Shown piece after piece: positions 1 through 7,424 of a stretch of DNA of 17,012 bases. Below the pieces are notes generated by a model. It saw only the letters and a list, made by a program, of their open reading frames with translations, made no database searches and was not told the DNA's origin. A program made the translations under genes and the position numbers. Origin of the DNA: CAYVMD01 sp964452465 (lineage in GTDB: Bacteria; Armatimonadota; JACIXR01); the NCBI GenBank assembly GCA_964452465.1, contig CAYVMD010000044.1, forward strand, positions 1-17,012, written 5' to 3'. Numbering within the stretch: position 1 is the first letter of the stretch; every line of letters starts with the position of its first letter.

Positions 1-159
1 GGGGACAAAGACCTTGGGTGGACGCTTGATGAACTCGAACTTTTCTCTGCTTAGATTTATCTCCTTCCCCGGCGGAGGAACCCCTGCGAAAGCCCTATCC
101 CAAGGGACAAAGAATAATGAGAAGATCACCAACACAGGGCATAGTTTAAGCCACCTCAT
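1..159 (-). CDS. Secreted protein of unknown function, N-terminal 53 residues only
   Basis: The reading frame starts at the ATG complementary to 157-159 and is open to the left edge, so only 53 codons are visible. The protein begins MRWLKLCPVLVIFSLFF and continues to a likely signal-peptidase site after AFA (about residue 25). That is a basic N-terminus, a hydrophobic core and an A-x-A cleavage motif. The mature part starts GVPPPGKEINL and shows no domain I recognise. The start is supported by GGAGG, complementary to 166-170, six bases upstream, and by a good promoter further upstream on the same strand. The gene is divergent from the ABC transporter gene. The signal peptide is clear. The function is unknown because the gene is cut by the window edge. 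Confidence 0.75.
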   Translation of the reverse strand, partial: MRWLKLCPVLVIFSLFFVPWDRAFAGVPPPGKEINLSREKFEFIKRPPKVFVP

Positions 160-194
160 TTTTTCCCTCCTCCTTTTAGAAAATTTTTTAAAAA

Positions 195-222
195 ATTATC
201 ATAAAATCGAAAATGATGTCAA
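195..222 (-). promoter_or_regulatory. Sigma-70-like promoter for the leftward secreted-protein gene
   Basis: On the minus strand a perfect -35 box TTGACA (complement of 217-222) is followed by 16 bases and then GATAAT (complement of 195-200). It lies about 35 bases upstream of the start codon of the leftward gene, in a very AT-rich stretch. Box quality and spacing are seen directly; activity is inferred. Confidence 0.7.
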
Positions 223-306
223 AGGCTTTTTAAAAATTTTGGATTCGCTTTTGGTTATGAGCTATTTCATTATTATTAACCTCCCAATTCGCATTTTTTG
301 GCAATT

Positions 307-322
307 TTTGTTGGACAACAAA
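307..322. promoter_or_regulatory. 16-bp palindrome, possible operator
   Basis: TTTGTTGGACAACAAA is a perfect inverted repeat (7+7 bases around a GA centre). It lies between the two divergent promoters, 34 bases upstream of the rightward -35 box. Position and symmetry fit a dimeric repressor or activator site. No regulator gene is adjacent, so this is only a candidate. Confidence 0.4.
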
Positions 323-356
323 TCCTCAAGGGTGTTATTTTTAGGAAAACCAGGCC

Positions 357-384
357 TTGACTTTTCTATTGCTTGGGGCATAAT
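357..384 (+). promoter_or_regulatory. Sigma-70-like promoter for the ABC transporter operon
   Basis: TTGACT at 357-362, a 16-base spacer and CATAAT at 379-384 form a good promoter. Transcription would start near 391, only about 13 bases before the ATG at 404. The message would therefore have a very short leader, with a weak Shine-Dalgarno GGTGA at 393-397. Confidence 0.65.
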
Positions 385-403
385 TATAAATCGGTGACCT
401 TTT

Positions 404-2641
404 ATGCCCTTAAAGGAAGAACTGCCAAAACCTGTGGAGGAGCTTCTTGCCTCCCAGGGAGTAAAGGCGGACGACATCCTACTTTCCCTTTCCTCCGATA
501 TCGATGAAAAGGGTAACTTCTCCCCTCGTCTTCTCGTTGCCACTCGGGAAAAAATCTTCCTCATTGCGCCTGATGCAGAAAGACCCTCCGTTCTCGCTTC
601 CCTTCCCCTTAAGGAGTATAACTTCTTCAAAGCGGACATAGGCGTGGGAGGGGGCGTTTTTTCTGCCCTCTCCGATGGGCAGGAGAGACGGCTTCTTCGC
701 TTCTCTACTGCTACCGCCCGGAAGTTTCAAATAGCTGCAAACGCCCTTTCGCAACTTGCCCAGGTTGGAGAGATTCCCCCAGATATAGAAGTGGAAAAAG
801 GGCAGAGGGTGTGTCCTAAGTGTGGCTTTGCTTTGGATGAATGGACTCGTTCCTGCCCTCGTTGTTCCCCCAAGGGGAAGACGGTCAAGCGTCTTCTCTC
901 CTATGTCAGACCCTATATGAATACGGTGCTATTCATTTCTGTCTTGCTCATAATTGGCACCGTCTTACAACTCATTCCGCCCCTCATTAATAGGGAATTG
1001 ATAGACAAGGTTCTTGCTCCCTCTGCTCCCCTCCCTATTCCCCAACGACTTTACCTCCTCAACATCCTGATCCTTGCCCTCATCGCCATAAGCCTCCTCA
1101 ACACTCTCCTTGGCATATTCCAGCAGAGGATGTATGCTTTTGTAGGTCAGAAGACCATCCACGATGTGCGAAGGGACCTCTTCCAGCACCTTCAATTCCT
1201 CTCCCTTTCCTTCTACGATAGAAGACAAGTAGGGGCGGTTATGAGCAGGGTGACCCAGGATACGGGTGCCCTCCAGGAGTTCCTTGGCTGGGATGTCCCC
1301 TTCTTCGTCTCCCAATTCGTCCTCCTCATCGGAATCGTTATCATCACCGTCCACATGAACGCGGTCATCGCTCTATTAGTCCTTATTCCCACTCCCATCG
1401 TTGCTTATCTAACCCGCACCATGGGGAGGAGGATCCACCGTCTATTCCACAGGATTTGGGATAGATGGTCGAAGTTGAACGCGGTTCTCAATAGCGTCCT
1501 ATCCGGCATAAGGGTAGTGAAGGCGTTTGCTCAAGAGGAGAGGGAAGCGCAGAGGTTCGGGAAAAGGGTTTACGATCTCTTCTACTCCACTATGAGGGCG
1601 GAGCAGACCTGGGCAACCTATATGCCCTTTTTGTTCTTCCTTTTTTCCTCGGTGAACTTCCTCCTCTGGTTCGTAGGGGGAAGGGCGGTCGTCTTTGGCA
1701 CGCTTACCATGGGAACCCTTTTCGCCTTTATGCAATACATGATGATGCTCGTTGAGCCCATGCGGATGATCACCGGCATCCTCAATCGACTCACCCGAAC
1801 CCTCGCTGCTGCCGATCGTGTCTTCGAGATCCTGGATACTCCTCCCGAGGTCTTCGATGACGAATCCGCTATTCCCATGCCTCGAATAGAGGGAAAGGTG
1901 GAGTTCCGCAATGTTACTTTCGGTTACGATAAATATATGCCCGTTCTCCACAACATCTCCTGTGAGGTCAAACGGGGGGAAATAATTGGGCTTGTGGGGC
2001 AGAGTGGGGCAGGTAAGACGACCATAATAAATCTGATCTGCAGGTTCTACGAGGTGCAGGAGGGAGAGGTGCTCATAGACGGCGTGGATGTCAGGAAGAT
2101 AAAACTGAAGGACCTGCGAAGCCAGATCGCCTTGGTGCCCCAGGATGCGTATGTCTTCTCCGGTAGCGTTGCCGAGAACATCTCCTACGGCAAGCCCAAC
2201 GCTAAGCCCGAGGAGATAATAGATGCAGCGAAGGCGGCAAACGCCCACCAATTCATCATGCATTTCCCCTATGGCTACGATACCCTCATCGGGGAAAGAG
2301 GGGTAACCATCTCCGGTGGGGAGAGGCAGAGGATAGCTATTGCCCGAGCCATCCTCAGCGATCCTCGCATCCTCATCCTTGACGAGGCTACCTCCCTCGT
2401 CGATACCGAGACGGAAAGGCAGATACAGGAAGCCTTAGATCGCCTCGTAAAGGGGAGGACGGTGTTTGCCATCGCCCATCGCCTTTCCACCCTCCGCAAT
2501 GCTGATAGGTTGATCGTGATAGAGGACGGGAGGATCGCGGAGATGGGCACTCACGAGGAACTGCTTAAGAAGAAGGGCATCTACTGGCGGTTGGTCAAAT
2601 TGCAAAGAGAGATGTCCCGCCTCGTTGCTATAGGTGTCTGA
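404..2641 (+). CDS. ABC exporter, fused membrane and ATPase domains, with N-terminal extension and zinc ribbon
   Basis: This is a 745-residue half-transporter of the ABCB/MsbA-like exporter type, acting in the inner membrane probably as a homodimer. Residues 1-130 are an unusual N-terminal domain. A CPKC...CPRC zinc ribbon follows (C137, C140, C151, C154). The six-helix membrane domain spans about 170-460. The ATPase domain has Walker A GQSGAGKT (532-539), signature SGGERQ (637-642), Walker B ending D660-E661 and switch H692, so all catalytic parts look intact. Ordinary exporters of this class are nearer 580-600 residues; the extra length is the N-terminal extension. The next gene, two bases downstream, encodes a DUF1854 protein. 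I recall this pair being annotated in some bacteria as linked to cyanophycin metabolism, but no cyanophycin gene is visible here. The substrate is unknown. Confidence 0.93.
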   Translation: MPLKEELPKPVEELLASQGVKADDILLSLSSDIDEKGNFSPRLLVATREKIFLIAPDAERPSVLASLPLKEYNFFKADIGVGGGVFSALSDGQERRLLRFSTATARKFQIAANALSQLAQVGEIPPDIEVEKGQRVCPKCGFALDEWTRSCPRCSPKGKTVKRLLSYVRPYMNTVLFISVLLIIGTVLQLIPPLINRELIDKVLAPSAPLPIPQRLYLLNILILALIAISLLNTLLGIFQQRMYAFVGQKTIHDVRRDLFQHLQFLSLSFYDRRQVGAVMSRVTQDTGALQEFLGWDVPFFVSQFVLLIGIVIITVHMNAVIALLVLIPTPIVAYLTRTMGRRIHRLFHRIWDRWSKLNAVLNSVLSGIRVVKAFAQEEREAQRFGKRVYDLFYSTMRAEQTWATYMPFLFFLFSSVNFLLWFVGGRAVVFGTLTMGTLFAFMQYMMMLVEPMRMITGILNRLTRTLAAADRVFEILDTPPEVFDDESAIPMPRIEGKVEFRNVTFGYDKYMPVLHNISCEVKRGEIIGLVGQSGAGKTTIINLICRFYEVQEGEVLIDGVDVRKIKLKDLRSQIALVPQDAYVFSGSVAENISYGKPNAKPEEIIDAAKAANAHQFIMHFPYGYDTLIGERGVTISGGERQRIAIARAILSDPRILILDEATSLVDTETERQIQEALDRLVKGRTVFAIAHRLSTLRNADRLIVIEDGRIAEMGTHEELLKKKGIYWRLVKLQREMSRLVAIGV

Positions 2642-2643
2642 TT

Positions 2644-3123
2644 ATGGAATTCCTGGATCCTCAGAAGGTTAGGATAACCCGTCTCCCCAACGGTCCCCTC
2701 CAACTGCAGGTGGGAGACCAGGTATATTCGCCCATAAGGGTTAGGTCTGCCTTCCCTTTAACCTATCCCTCAAAATATATCTTCTTCTTCGATGAGAGGG
2801 GACAGGAGATAGGCGCCATTGAGGACATGGCGAAGTTGGATAAAGAGTCTCGGCGACATCTTCAGGAGGAGTTGGATGCTTTCTTCTATATCCCCCAGAT
2901 CACCGAGATAATCTTCATAAGGGAGAAGCCACGGGGAGCACGCTGGAAGGTGAAGCCCGATAGGGGGGAAAGGGAGTTCGCCACTCAGTCCCTGCGGGAA
3001 TGCGTTCGGGAACTGGAGGAAGGGCATCTCCTAATTGTTGATGTGGAGGGGTTGCAATACGAGATAAAGGACTGGAGAAAGCTCCCCCCTCGAAGCCAAG
3101 ATATCCTCTCTCGCTATCTATAA
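2644..3123 (+). CDS. DUF1854 family protein
   Basis: This small soluble protein has 159 residues, with no signal peptide or membrane segment. It matches the DUF1854 pattern as I know it: an N-terminal segment with a YSPIRVRSAFPLTYPSKYI-like stretch, a central acidic helix (DKESRRHLQEELDAFFYIP) and a C-terminal part reading WRKLPPRSQDILSRYL. It starts two bases after the ABC transporter stop codon, so the two are almost certainly co-translated. DUF1854 proteins are known mainly as neighbours of this ABC transporter type, which suggests an accessory or regulatory subunit. The biochemical role is unknown. The family call is from memory of the pattern. Confidence 0.82.
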   Translation: MEFLDPQKVRITRLPNGPLQLQVGDQVYSPIRVRSAFPLTYPSKYIFFFDERGQEIGAIEDMAKLDKESRRHLQEELDAFFYIPQITEIIFIREKPRGARWKVKPDRGEREFATQSLRECVRELEEGHLLIVDVEGLQYEIKDWRKLPPRSQDILSRYL

Positions 3124-3130
3124 GCTAAGC

Positions 3131-4225
3131 ATGCCTAAATCCCACAGGGAAATGATAATGGCGGTTTTCGAAGGAAAGGAGCCGGGTGGCGTCGTCTGGC
3201 AACCTCGCATAGAGTTTTGGTTTTGGGTAAATCAAAGGAGGGGGACGCTTCCGCCCCAATTCAAGGATGCTACATTGGAGGATGTTTATGATGATCTCAA
3301 CGCCTCCATCCGCTACTTCACCAACCCTATTCGCGTCCGCTACCATAAGGTGAAGCACAACGCCTATTGGTCGGATGACGGGGAGCGCCTCATCCGCGTT
3401 TGGGAAACCCCCTTGGGCACTTTGAGGGAGGTCCTCCATTACACCCATTATCGCCTCTCCGCTTACCCCGAGGAATACCGCGTTAAATCCGTAGAGGACC
3501 TCAAGATCATGGAGTATATCCTGGAGGATGAGGAATACTGGTTCGACGAGGAGGCTTATCAAAGGGATTTGGAGAGGGTGGGTGATAGGGGAGTGCCCCA
3601 GTGCTTTTTCTCCCGTTCTCCCCTTCAAGAACTCATCGTCACCTATATGGGATTTGAGAACACCATCTATGCCCTCCAAGATTACCCCAGGGAGATGGAA
3701 CATTATATGGAGGTAGCGGAGAGGGCAGGGGATAGGTTGCTAGATACCTTCCTAAAATCCCCCCTGCCGATAATAAATTTCGGGGAAAACATAGATGCCA
3801 ATCTGGATCCCCCTTCCCTCTTCAAGAGGTATCACATCCCCTATTACCAAAAATGGAACGCCCGCTTGAAAGAAGCGGGAAAATTCTCCCACATCCATAT
3901 AGATGGTTCGATGCGCCCCCTCCTTCCCTACCTTAGGGATATAAAGTGCGATGGCATAGAGGCGGCCACCCCCTATCCCCAGGGCGATGTTAGCCTTGAG
4001 GAGCTGAAGCAGGCGATGGGGGACTTAATCCTCCTCGATGGCATCCCCGCTATCCTCTTCCTCCCCCATTACTCGGAGGAGGAACTCGTTCAAACGACTA
4101 GGAAGATAATAGAGCTCTTCCACCCTCGCCTCATCCTGGGGGTTTCCGACGAGCCCCCACCGGATACCCCTTACGAGCGCCTCAAACTGGTGAGCAGGAT
4201 AGTTGAGGATTACAACCCCCGGTAA
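3131..4225 (+). CDS. Uroporphyrinogen decarboxylase (URO-D) superfamily protein
   Basis: The 364-residue protein has the features of the URO-D/methyltransferase superfamily. The N-terminus SHREMIMAVFEGKEPGGVVW resembles the usual opening, where the helix ends at a G-x-x-P-D-R-V-like turn. Central HIDGS lies at 256-260. A C-terminal barrel half follows, with IEAATPYPQGDVSLEELK and LILGVSDEPPPDTPYERL. True uroporphyrinogen decarboxylase (HemE) is similar in length, but the sequence looks closer to the divergent cobamide-methyltransferase-like members (MtaA/CmuA-like), and no other haem gene is nearby. Haem synthesis is therefore unlikely and the substrate is unknown. It starts seven bases after the DUF1854 gene with no clear Shine-Dalgarno, so translation may be coupled. 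The next gene is a fucose-isomerase-like enzyme, hinting at a carbohydrate or one-carbon role (inference). Confidence 0.82.
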   Translation: MPKSHREMIMAVFEGKEPGGVVWQPRIEFWFWVNQRRGTLPPQFKDATLEDVYDDLNASIRYFTNPIRVRYHKVKHNAYWSDDGERLIRVWETPLGTLREVLHYTHYRLSAYPEEYRVKSVEDLKIMEYILEDEEYWFDEEAYQRDLERVGDRGVPQCFFSRSPLQELIVTYMGFENTIYALQDYPREMEHYMEVAERAGDRLLDTFLKSPLPIINFGENIDANLDPPSLFKRYHIPYYQKWNARLKEAGKFSHIHIDGSMRPLLPYLRDIKCDGIEAATPYPQGDVSLEELKQAMGDLILLDGIPAILFLPHYSEEELVQTTRKIIELFHPRLILGVSDEPPPDTPYERLKLVSRIVEDYNPR

Positions 4226-4242
4226 GTTTGCTATCATTGAAC

Positions 4243-4250
4243 AAAGGAGG
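4243..4250 (+). promoter_or_regulatory. Strong ribosome binding site deciding the start of the isomerase-like gene
   Basis: AAAGGAGG lies eight bases before the ATG at 4259. It overlaps the in-frame GTG at 4250, which therefore cannot be the start. Confidence 0.85.
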
Positions 4251-4258
4251 TGCCTTTC

Positions 4259-5701
4259 ATGTCAATCGGTATAGTCTCCTTCACAGATCCCAGGGAAACT
4301 GCCTTCGCGGGGGAGAGGGAAAACTACATTCGTGAACACCATCTCCTCCTTCGCGACTTTCTCCTCCAAAACTCCCTCCCCGTTATAGATCCCATGGAGA
4401 AGATCCGCTCCCCCCAGGACGAGATCTTCGGGATCAGGAGGATTAGCGAGGTCGAGCAGGTAGCGAATATACTCAAGCAGGAGGGTGCTCAATGCCTCGT
4501 CCTTTGCCTCTGGCATTGGACGGAGCCCCAGCTTCCCCTTCACCTCGTGCGGGAGATGAAACTACCCACCCTCCTCTTCACCGAGGACGATCCCACTTGG
4601 GCGGGCTCGGTGTGTATCACTGCGGTAGGTGCCTCCCTTTGGGAGGCAGGGATAGCCCTTAATCACCATCGTGTTCGGGGCAATAAGGAAGAGGTAGCGA
4701 AGTGGGTGCGTGCCATGCTTGCCCTGCAAAGATTGCGTCGTTCCTCCCTCCTCCTGTGGGGTGGTTCCTACTGCCTGCGCATGGAACACCTTCAGGATGA
4801 CATCCCCCTTCTCAAGACATTCCTCGTTGGCGATATACTCTCGGAGGATCAATACATATTAATTAGAAAGGCGGAAGAAATAGAGAAAAACGATCCGCAA
4901 CGCATAGAGGGTTTTGTGGAATGGTTGTTGAAGCATAATGCCAGGATAGAATACGACGAGGTCATGCTTACCCCCGAGATCCTGAGGAAGCAAATCGCCC
5001 TTTATCTGGCAGGGAAGGACAGGTTGGAAGAATTGAAGGACGAGCACATAGTGGGGGTATCGATAAAATGCCAGCCGGAGCTCTCCGAGATTTACGGCGT
5101 CACCGCCTGCTCGCTTCCCGCCTTTATCCCCTTCGGGGAGGATAGCGAGGGGGAGAAAACACCCCTCGCCACGGTCTGCGAGGGGGATATAAAAGGGTTG
5201 ATAACTTGTGCTCTTTTGGAAGGGCTCCAGCCGGGCATTCCTTCGCTCTTCGGCGACCTCAAATATGTATCCAACCATTACATCATAATATCTAATTGCG
5301 GAGCCTCCTCCCTCTTCTATGCTTCCCACTCCAACAAGGCGGAGGAAGTCCTCCCTCGCCTGACCGTGAAGGGGCAATGCCAGGGAAAGGCGGGAGGCGC
5401 CTTCGGTTACGATGGCAAGGAGGGGGAGGTGACGGTGGCGCGCCTCTTCAGAATGGGGGGAGATTACTATCTTCAGGCGGGGTTAGGGAGGTCACTCCCC
5501 ATCACTCCCGAAATAAAGCAGAACATCTTGTGGGGGCATATGTGGCCGCACATCGCCATAGATTTGGGGGTGGATAAGGACGACCTTATAGAGAAGGCGG
5601 GCGCTAATCACTTCTGCGCTATGGTTGGAAACTTCCTCAAAGAGCTTCAATTCATCGCTCGGGAAGCGGATATAACCTTCTTGCCCTTCTCTTCCGGTTA
5701 A
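4259..5701 (+). CDS. L-fucose/L-arabinose isomerase-like protein
   Basis: The 480-residue protein has the L-fucose isomerase superfamily layout. The N-terminal Rossmann-like half includes GAQCLVLCLWHW and a long helical middle. The C-terminal half holds the probable metal ligands: E308 in CEGDIKGL, D333 in LFGDLKY and H451 in GANHFCAMVG. Spacing matches the E/D/H metal site of L-fucose isomerase (E. coli numbering E337, D361, H528 from memory). Members interconvert aldose and ketose sugars in the cytoplasm using a divalent metal. Many divergent members have no assigned substrate, and this one is best left unassigned. ATG 4259 is chosen over the upstream GTG because the ribosome binding site overlaps the GTG. 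The stop codon overlaps the ATG of the next gene (TAATG). Confidence 0.85.
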   Translation: MSIGIVSFTDPRETAFAGERENYIREHHLLLRDFLLQNSLPVIDPMEKIRSPQDEIFGIRRISEVEQVANILKQEGAQCLVLCLWHWTEPQLPLHLVREMKLPTLLFTEDDPTWAGSVCITAVGASLWEAGIALNHHRVRGNKEEVAKWVRAMLALQRLRRSSLLLWGGSYCLRMEHLQDDIPLLKTFLVGDILSEDQYILIRKAEEIEKNDPQRIEGFVEWLLKHNARIEYDEVMLTPEILRKQIALYLAGKDRLEELKDEHIVGVSIKCQPELSEIYGVTACSLPAFIPFGEDSEGEKTPLATVCEGDIKGLITCALLEGLQPGIPSLFGDLKYVSNHYIIISNCGASSLFYASHSNKAEEVLPRLTVKGQCQGKAGGAFGYDGKEGEVTVARLFRMGGDYYLQAGLGRSLPITPEIKQNILWGHMWPHIAIDLGVDKDDLIEKAGANHFCAMVGNFLKELQFIAREADITFLPFSSG

Positions 5702-7371
5702 TGAGATTCGACAGCCTTGTTATCTCCGCTGTAGTAAGGGAGATAAACGATAAGGCTAAGGAAATAAGGGTAGACAATATCTATCAACCTCAACCCTATC
5801 TGCTCATAATCTCCCTTCAGAGGGGGAGGGACATTTTGCTCTCTGCTCACCCTCAAAATGCTCGTATTCATCTCCTCGCTCGCAAATACCCTAACCCCAT
5901 AGTGCCCCCTTCTTTCTGCATGCAACTGCGCAAATATATAAGGGGGAGTTTTCTCCTCTCCGCAGAGCAGGTGGGGTGGGAGAGGATCGTGAAATTGCAT
6001 TTCTCCTCCCATTATTCCCTGGTGATAGAGATAATGGGGAAACATAGCAATGTAATCCTCCTGGACGAGGGAGAAAATATTTTGGGGGCGCTGAGATTAG
6101 TTGATGAGACGATGAGCACAAAGAGGCATATCATCCCCAAACTACCCTATCGATTGCCTCCTACGATGAAGGAGAAGAACCCCCTTCTTCTCTCTCCTAA
6201 GGAATGGAAGGAGGAGTTGATGAAAGGGGAAGGAAGATTGGGGGAGTTTCTCCTTCACCGTTTTCAGGGGATGAGCCCCTTCCTGGTTGAGGAGATAGCC
6301 TTCCGGGCGTATCTCCCCTTGGACAAAGCTTTGCCCCTGGGGGAGGAAGAGGTGGAGAGGTTCCTTTCGGTTTGGGGGGAGATAGAGGAGATAGTGAAAG
6401 AGGGGAAATTCCAGCCTGGTTTCATATTGCAGGAAGGAAGAAGGGTGGGCTTTTGGGCAATCCCTCCCAGTCGGGGATACGAGTTCCAAAGGGGGGAGGA
6501 TATGAGCGATGTGGTGGAGGAATTCTTCGCTCGGAAGGAAGAGGAGGAGGAATTCCTCGCAAAAAAGAAGCAGATGGAGGATGAGTTGAGGAAGGAGATA
6601 ACGAGGTGGGAAAAGATTAAGGAGGATTGCCAGCAGGCAATGGAGGAATGGAAGTCCGCGGAGAGGTATTATGAATGGGGCTCGCTCATCCTAATGAATT
6701 TGGGGAGGATAAGGAAGGGGGCGGAGAGCGTGAGGGTTAAGAACATCTTCAAACCCGATGAAAGGGAGGAGACCATACCCCTTCAAAAGGACCTTTCCCC
6801 TCAGCAGAATGCGGAGCGGTACTTCGCCCTTTACCGCAAGGGGAAGAGCACCGTTCAGCAGTTGGAGGAAAGGATAAAGGAAACGGAGGAAAAATTAAGG
6901 GAGTTGAGGGAAAAGCTGGAGAAGGTGGAGCAGGCAAGCAGTTTGGAGGAGTTGGAGGGGGAGAGGAAGGAGGAGCGGGAGAGGAAAAGGAAGGAGCCCC
7001 AACTACCTCGCGTCATCTCCTCCGATGGGTGGGTGATAGAGTATGGGAGGAACGCTCGCCAGAACGAACTTCTTTTCAAATCCTCCGCTCCCGAGGATAT
7101 ATGGCTCCATGCGAGGGGAGCCAAGGGAGCGCATGTTGTGATAAGAAGGCAGGGCAAAAAGGAGGTCCCACCCAACACATTGAAGGAAGCAGCCCAAATC
7201 GCTGCCTACCTTTCCTCCCAGAGGGGAGCGAACATCGTGCCCGTGGATTGGACCCTGCGCAAATATGTTCGAAAGCCAAGGAAGAGTCCCCAAGGATTCG
7301 TCACTTATACCAACGAAAAGACCCTATTCGTAAAGCCAATGCCCCTAAAACCGCTTGACCATTCCTCTTAA
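5701..7371 (+). CDS. rqcH: RqcH/NFACT family ribosome quality-control protein (FbpA-like)
   Basis: RqcH (NEMF/Rqc2 in eukaryotes) binds obstructed 50S subunits and recruits alanine tRNA, so that stalled chains receive alanine tails and are degraded. Older annotations call it fibronectin-binding protein FbpA. The 556 residues show the NFACT-N domain (about 1-270) with VVREIN near residue 11 and the hallmark EIMGKHSNVILLDE. Charged coiled-coil segments follow (about 275-430). The NFACT-R domain (about 433-545) carries DIWLHARGAKGAHVVIR and a closing YTNEKTLFVKP. Length and order match bacterial family members. The position where B. subtilis RqcH has its Asp-Arg pair appears here as Glu-Arg (E94-R95). 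The start overlaps the previous stop codon by one base, so translation is coupled. A new promoter begins inside its last codons. Confidence 0.93.
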   Translation: MRFDSLVISAVVREINDKAKEIRVDNIYQPQPYLLIISLQRGRDILLSAHPQNARIHLLARKYPNPIVPPSFCMQLRKYIRGSFLLSAEQVGWERIVKLHFSSHYSLVIEIMGKHSNVILLDEGENILGALRLVDETMSTKRHIIPKLPYRLPPTMKEKNPLLLSPKEWKEELMKGEGRLGEFLLHRFQGMSPFLVEEIAFRAYLPLDKALPLGEEEVERFLSVWGEIEEIVKEGKFQPGFILQEGRRVGFWAIPPSRGYEFQRGEDMSDVVEEFFARKEEEEEFLAKKKQMEDELRKEITRWEKIKEDCQQAMEEWKSAERYYEWGSLILMNLGRIRKGAESVRVKNIFKPDEREETIPLQKDLSPQQNAERYFALYRKGKSTVQQLEERIKETEEKLRELREKLEKVEQASSLEELEGERKEERERKRKEPQLPRVISSDGWVIEYGRNARQNELLFKSSAPEDIWLHARGAKGAHVVIRRQGKKEVPPNTLKEAAQIAAYLSSQRGANIVPVDWTLRKYVRKPRKSPQGFVTYTNEKTLFVKPMPLKPLDHSS

Positions 7372-7383
7372 TTCCTTTATATT
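7355..7383 (+). promoter_or_regulatory. Sigma-70-like promoter for the ROK kinase gene
   Basis: TTGACC at 7355-7360, a 17-base spacer and TATATT at 7378-7383. The -35 box lies within the last codons of the RqcH gene. Transcription would start near 7390, about 35 bases before the ATG. The near-consensus boxes and ideal spacing make this one of the best promoters in the window. Confidence 0.75.
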
Positions 7384-7424
7384 GTAAAAACATCGCACGA
7401 TTTCTCTTTGGAAAGGAGGAGACC

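Noticed and set aside
14..397. Plus-strand open frame across the left intergenic region
   Set aside because: It runs through the divergent promoters and antisense to a clear signal-peptide gene; its translation is low-complexity and has no ribosome binding site.
4250..4258. GTG start nine bases upstream of the isomerase-like gene
   Set aside because: The GTG overlaps the Shine-Dalgarno AAAGGAGG used by the ATG at 4259.
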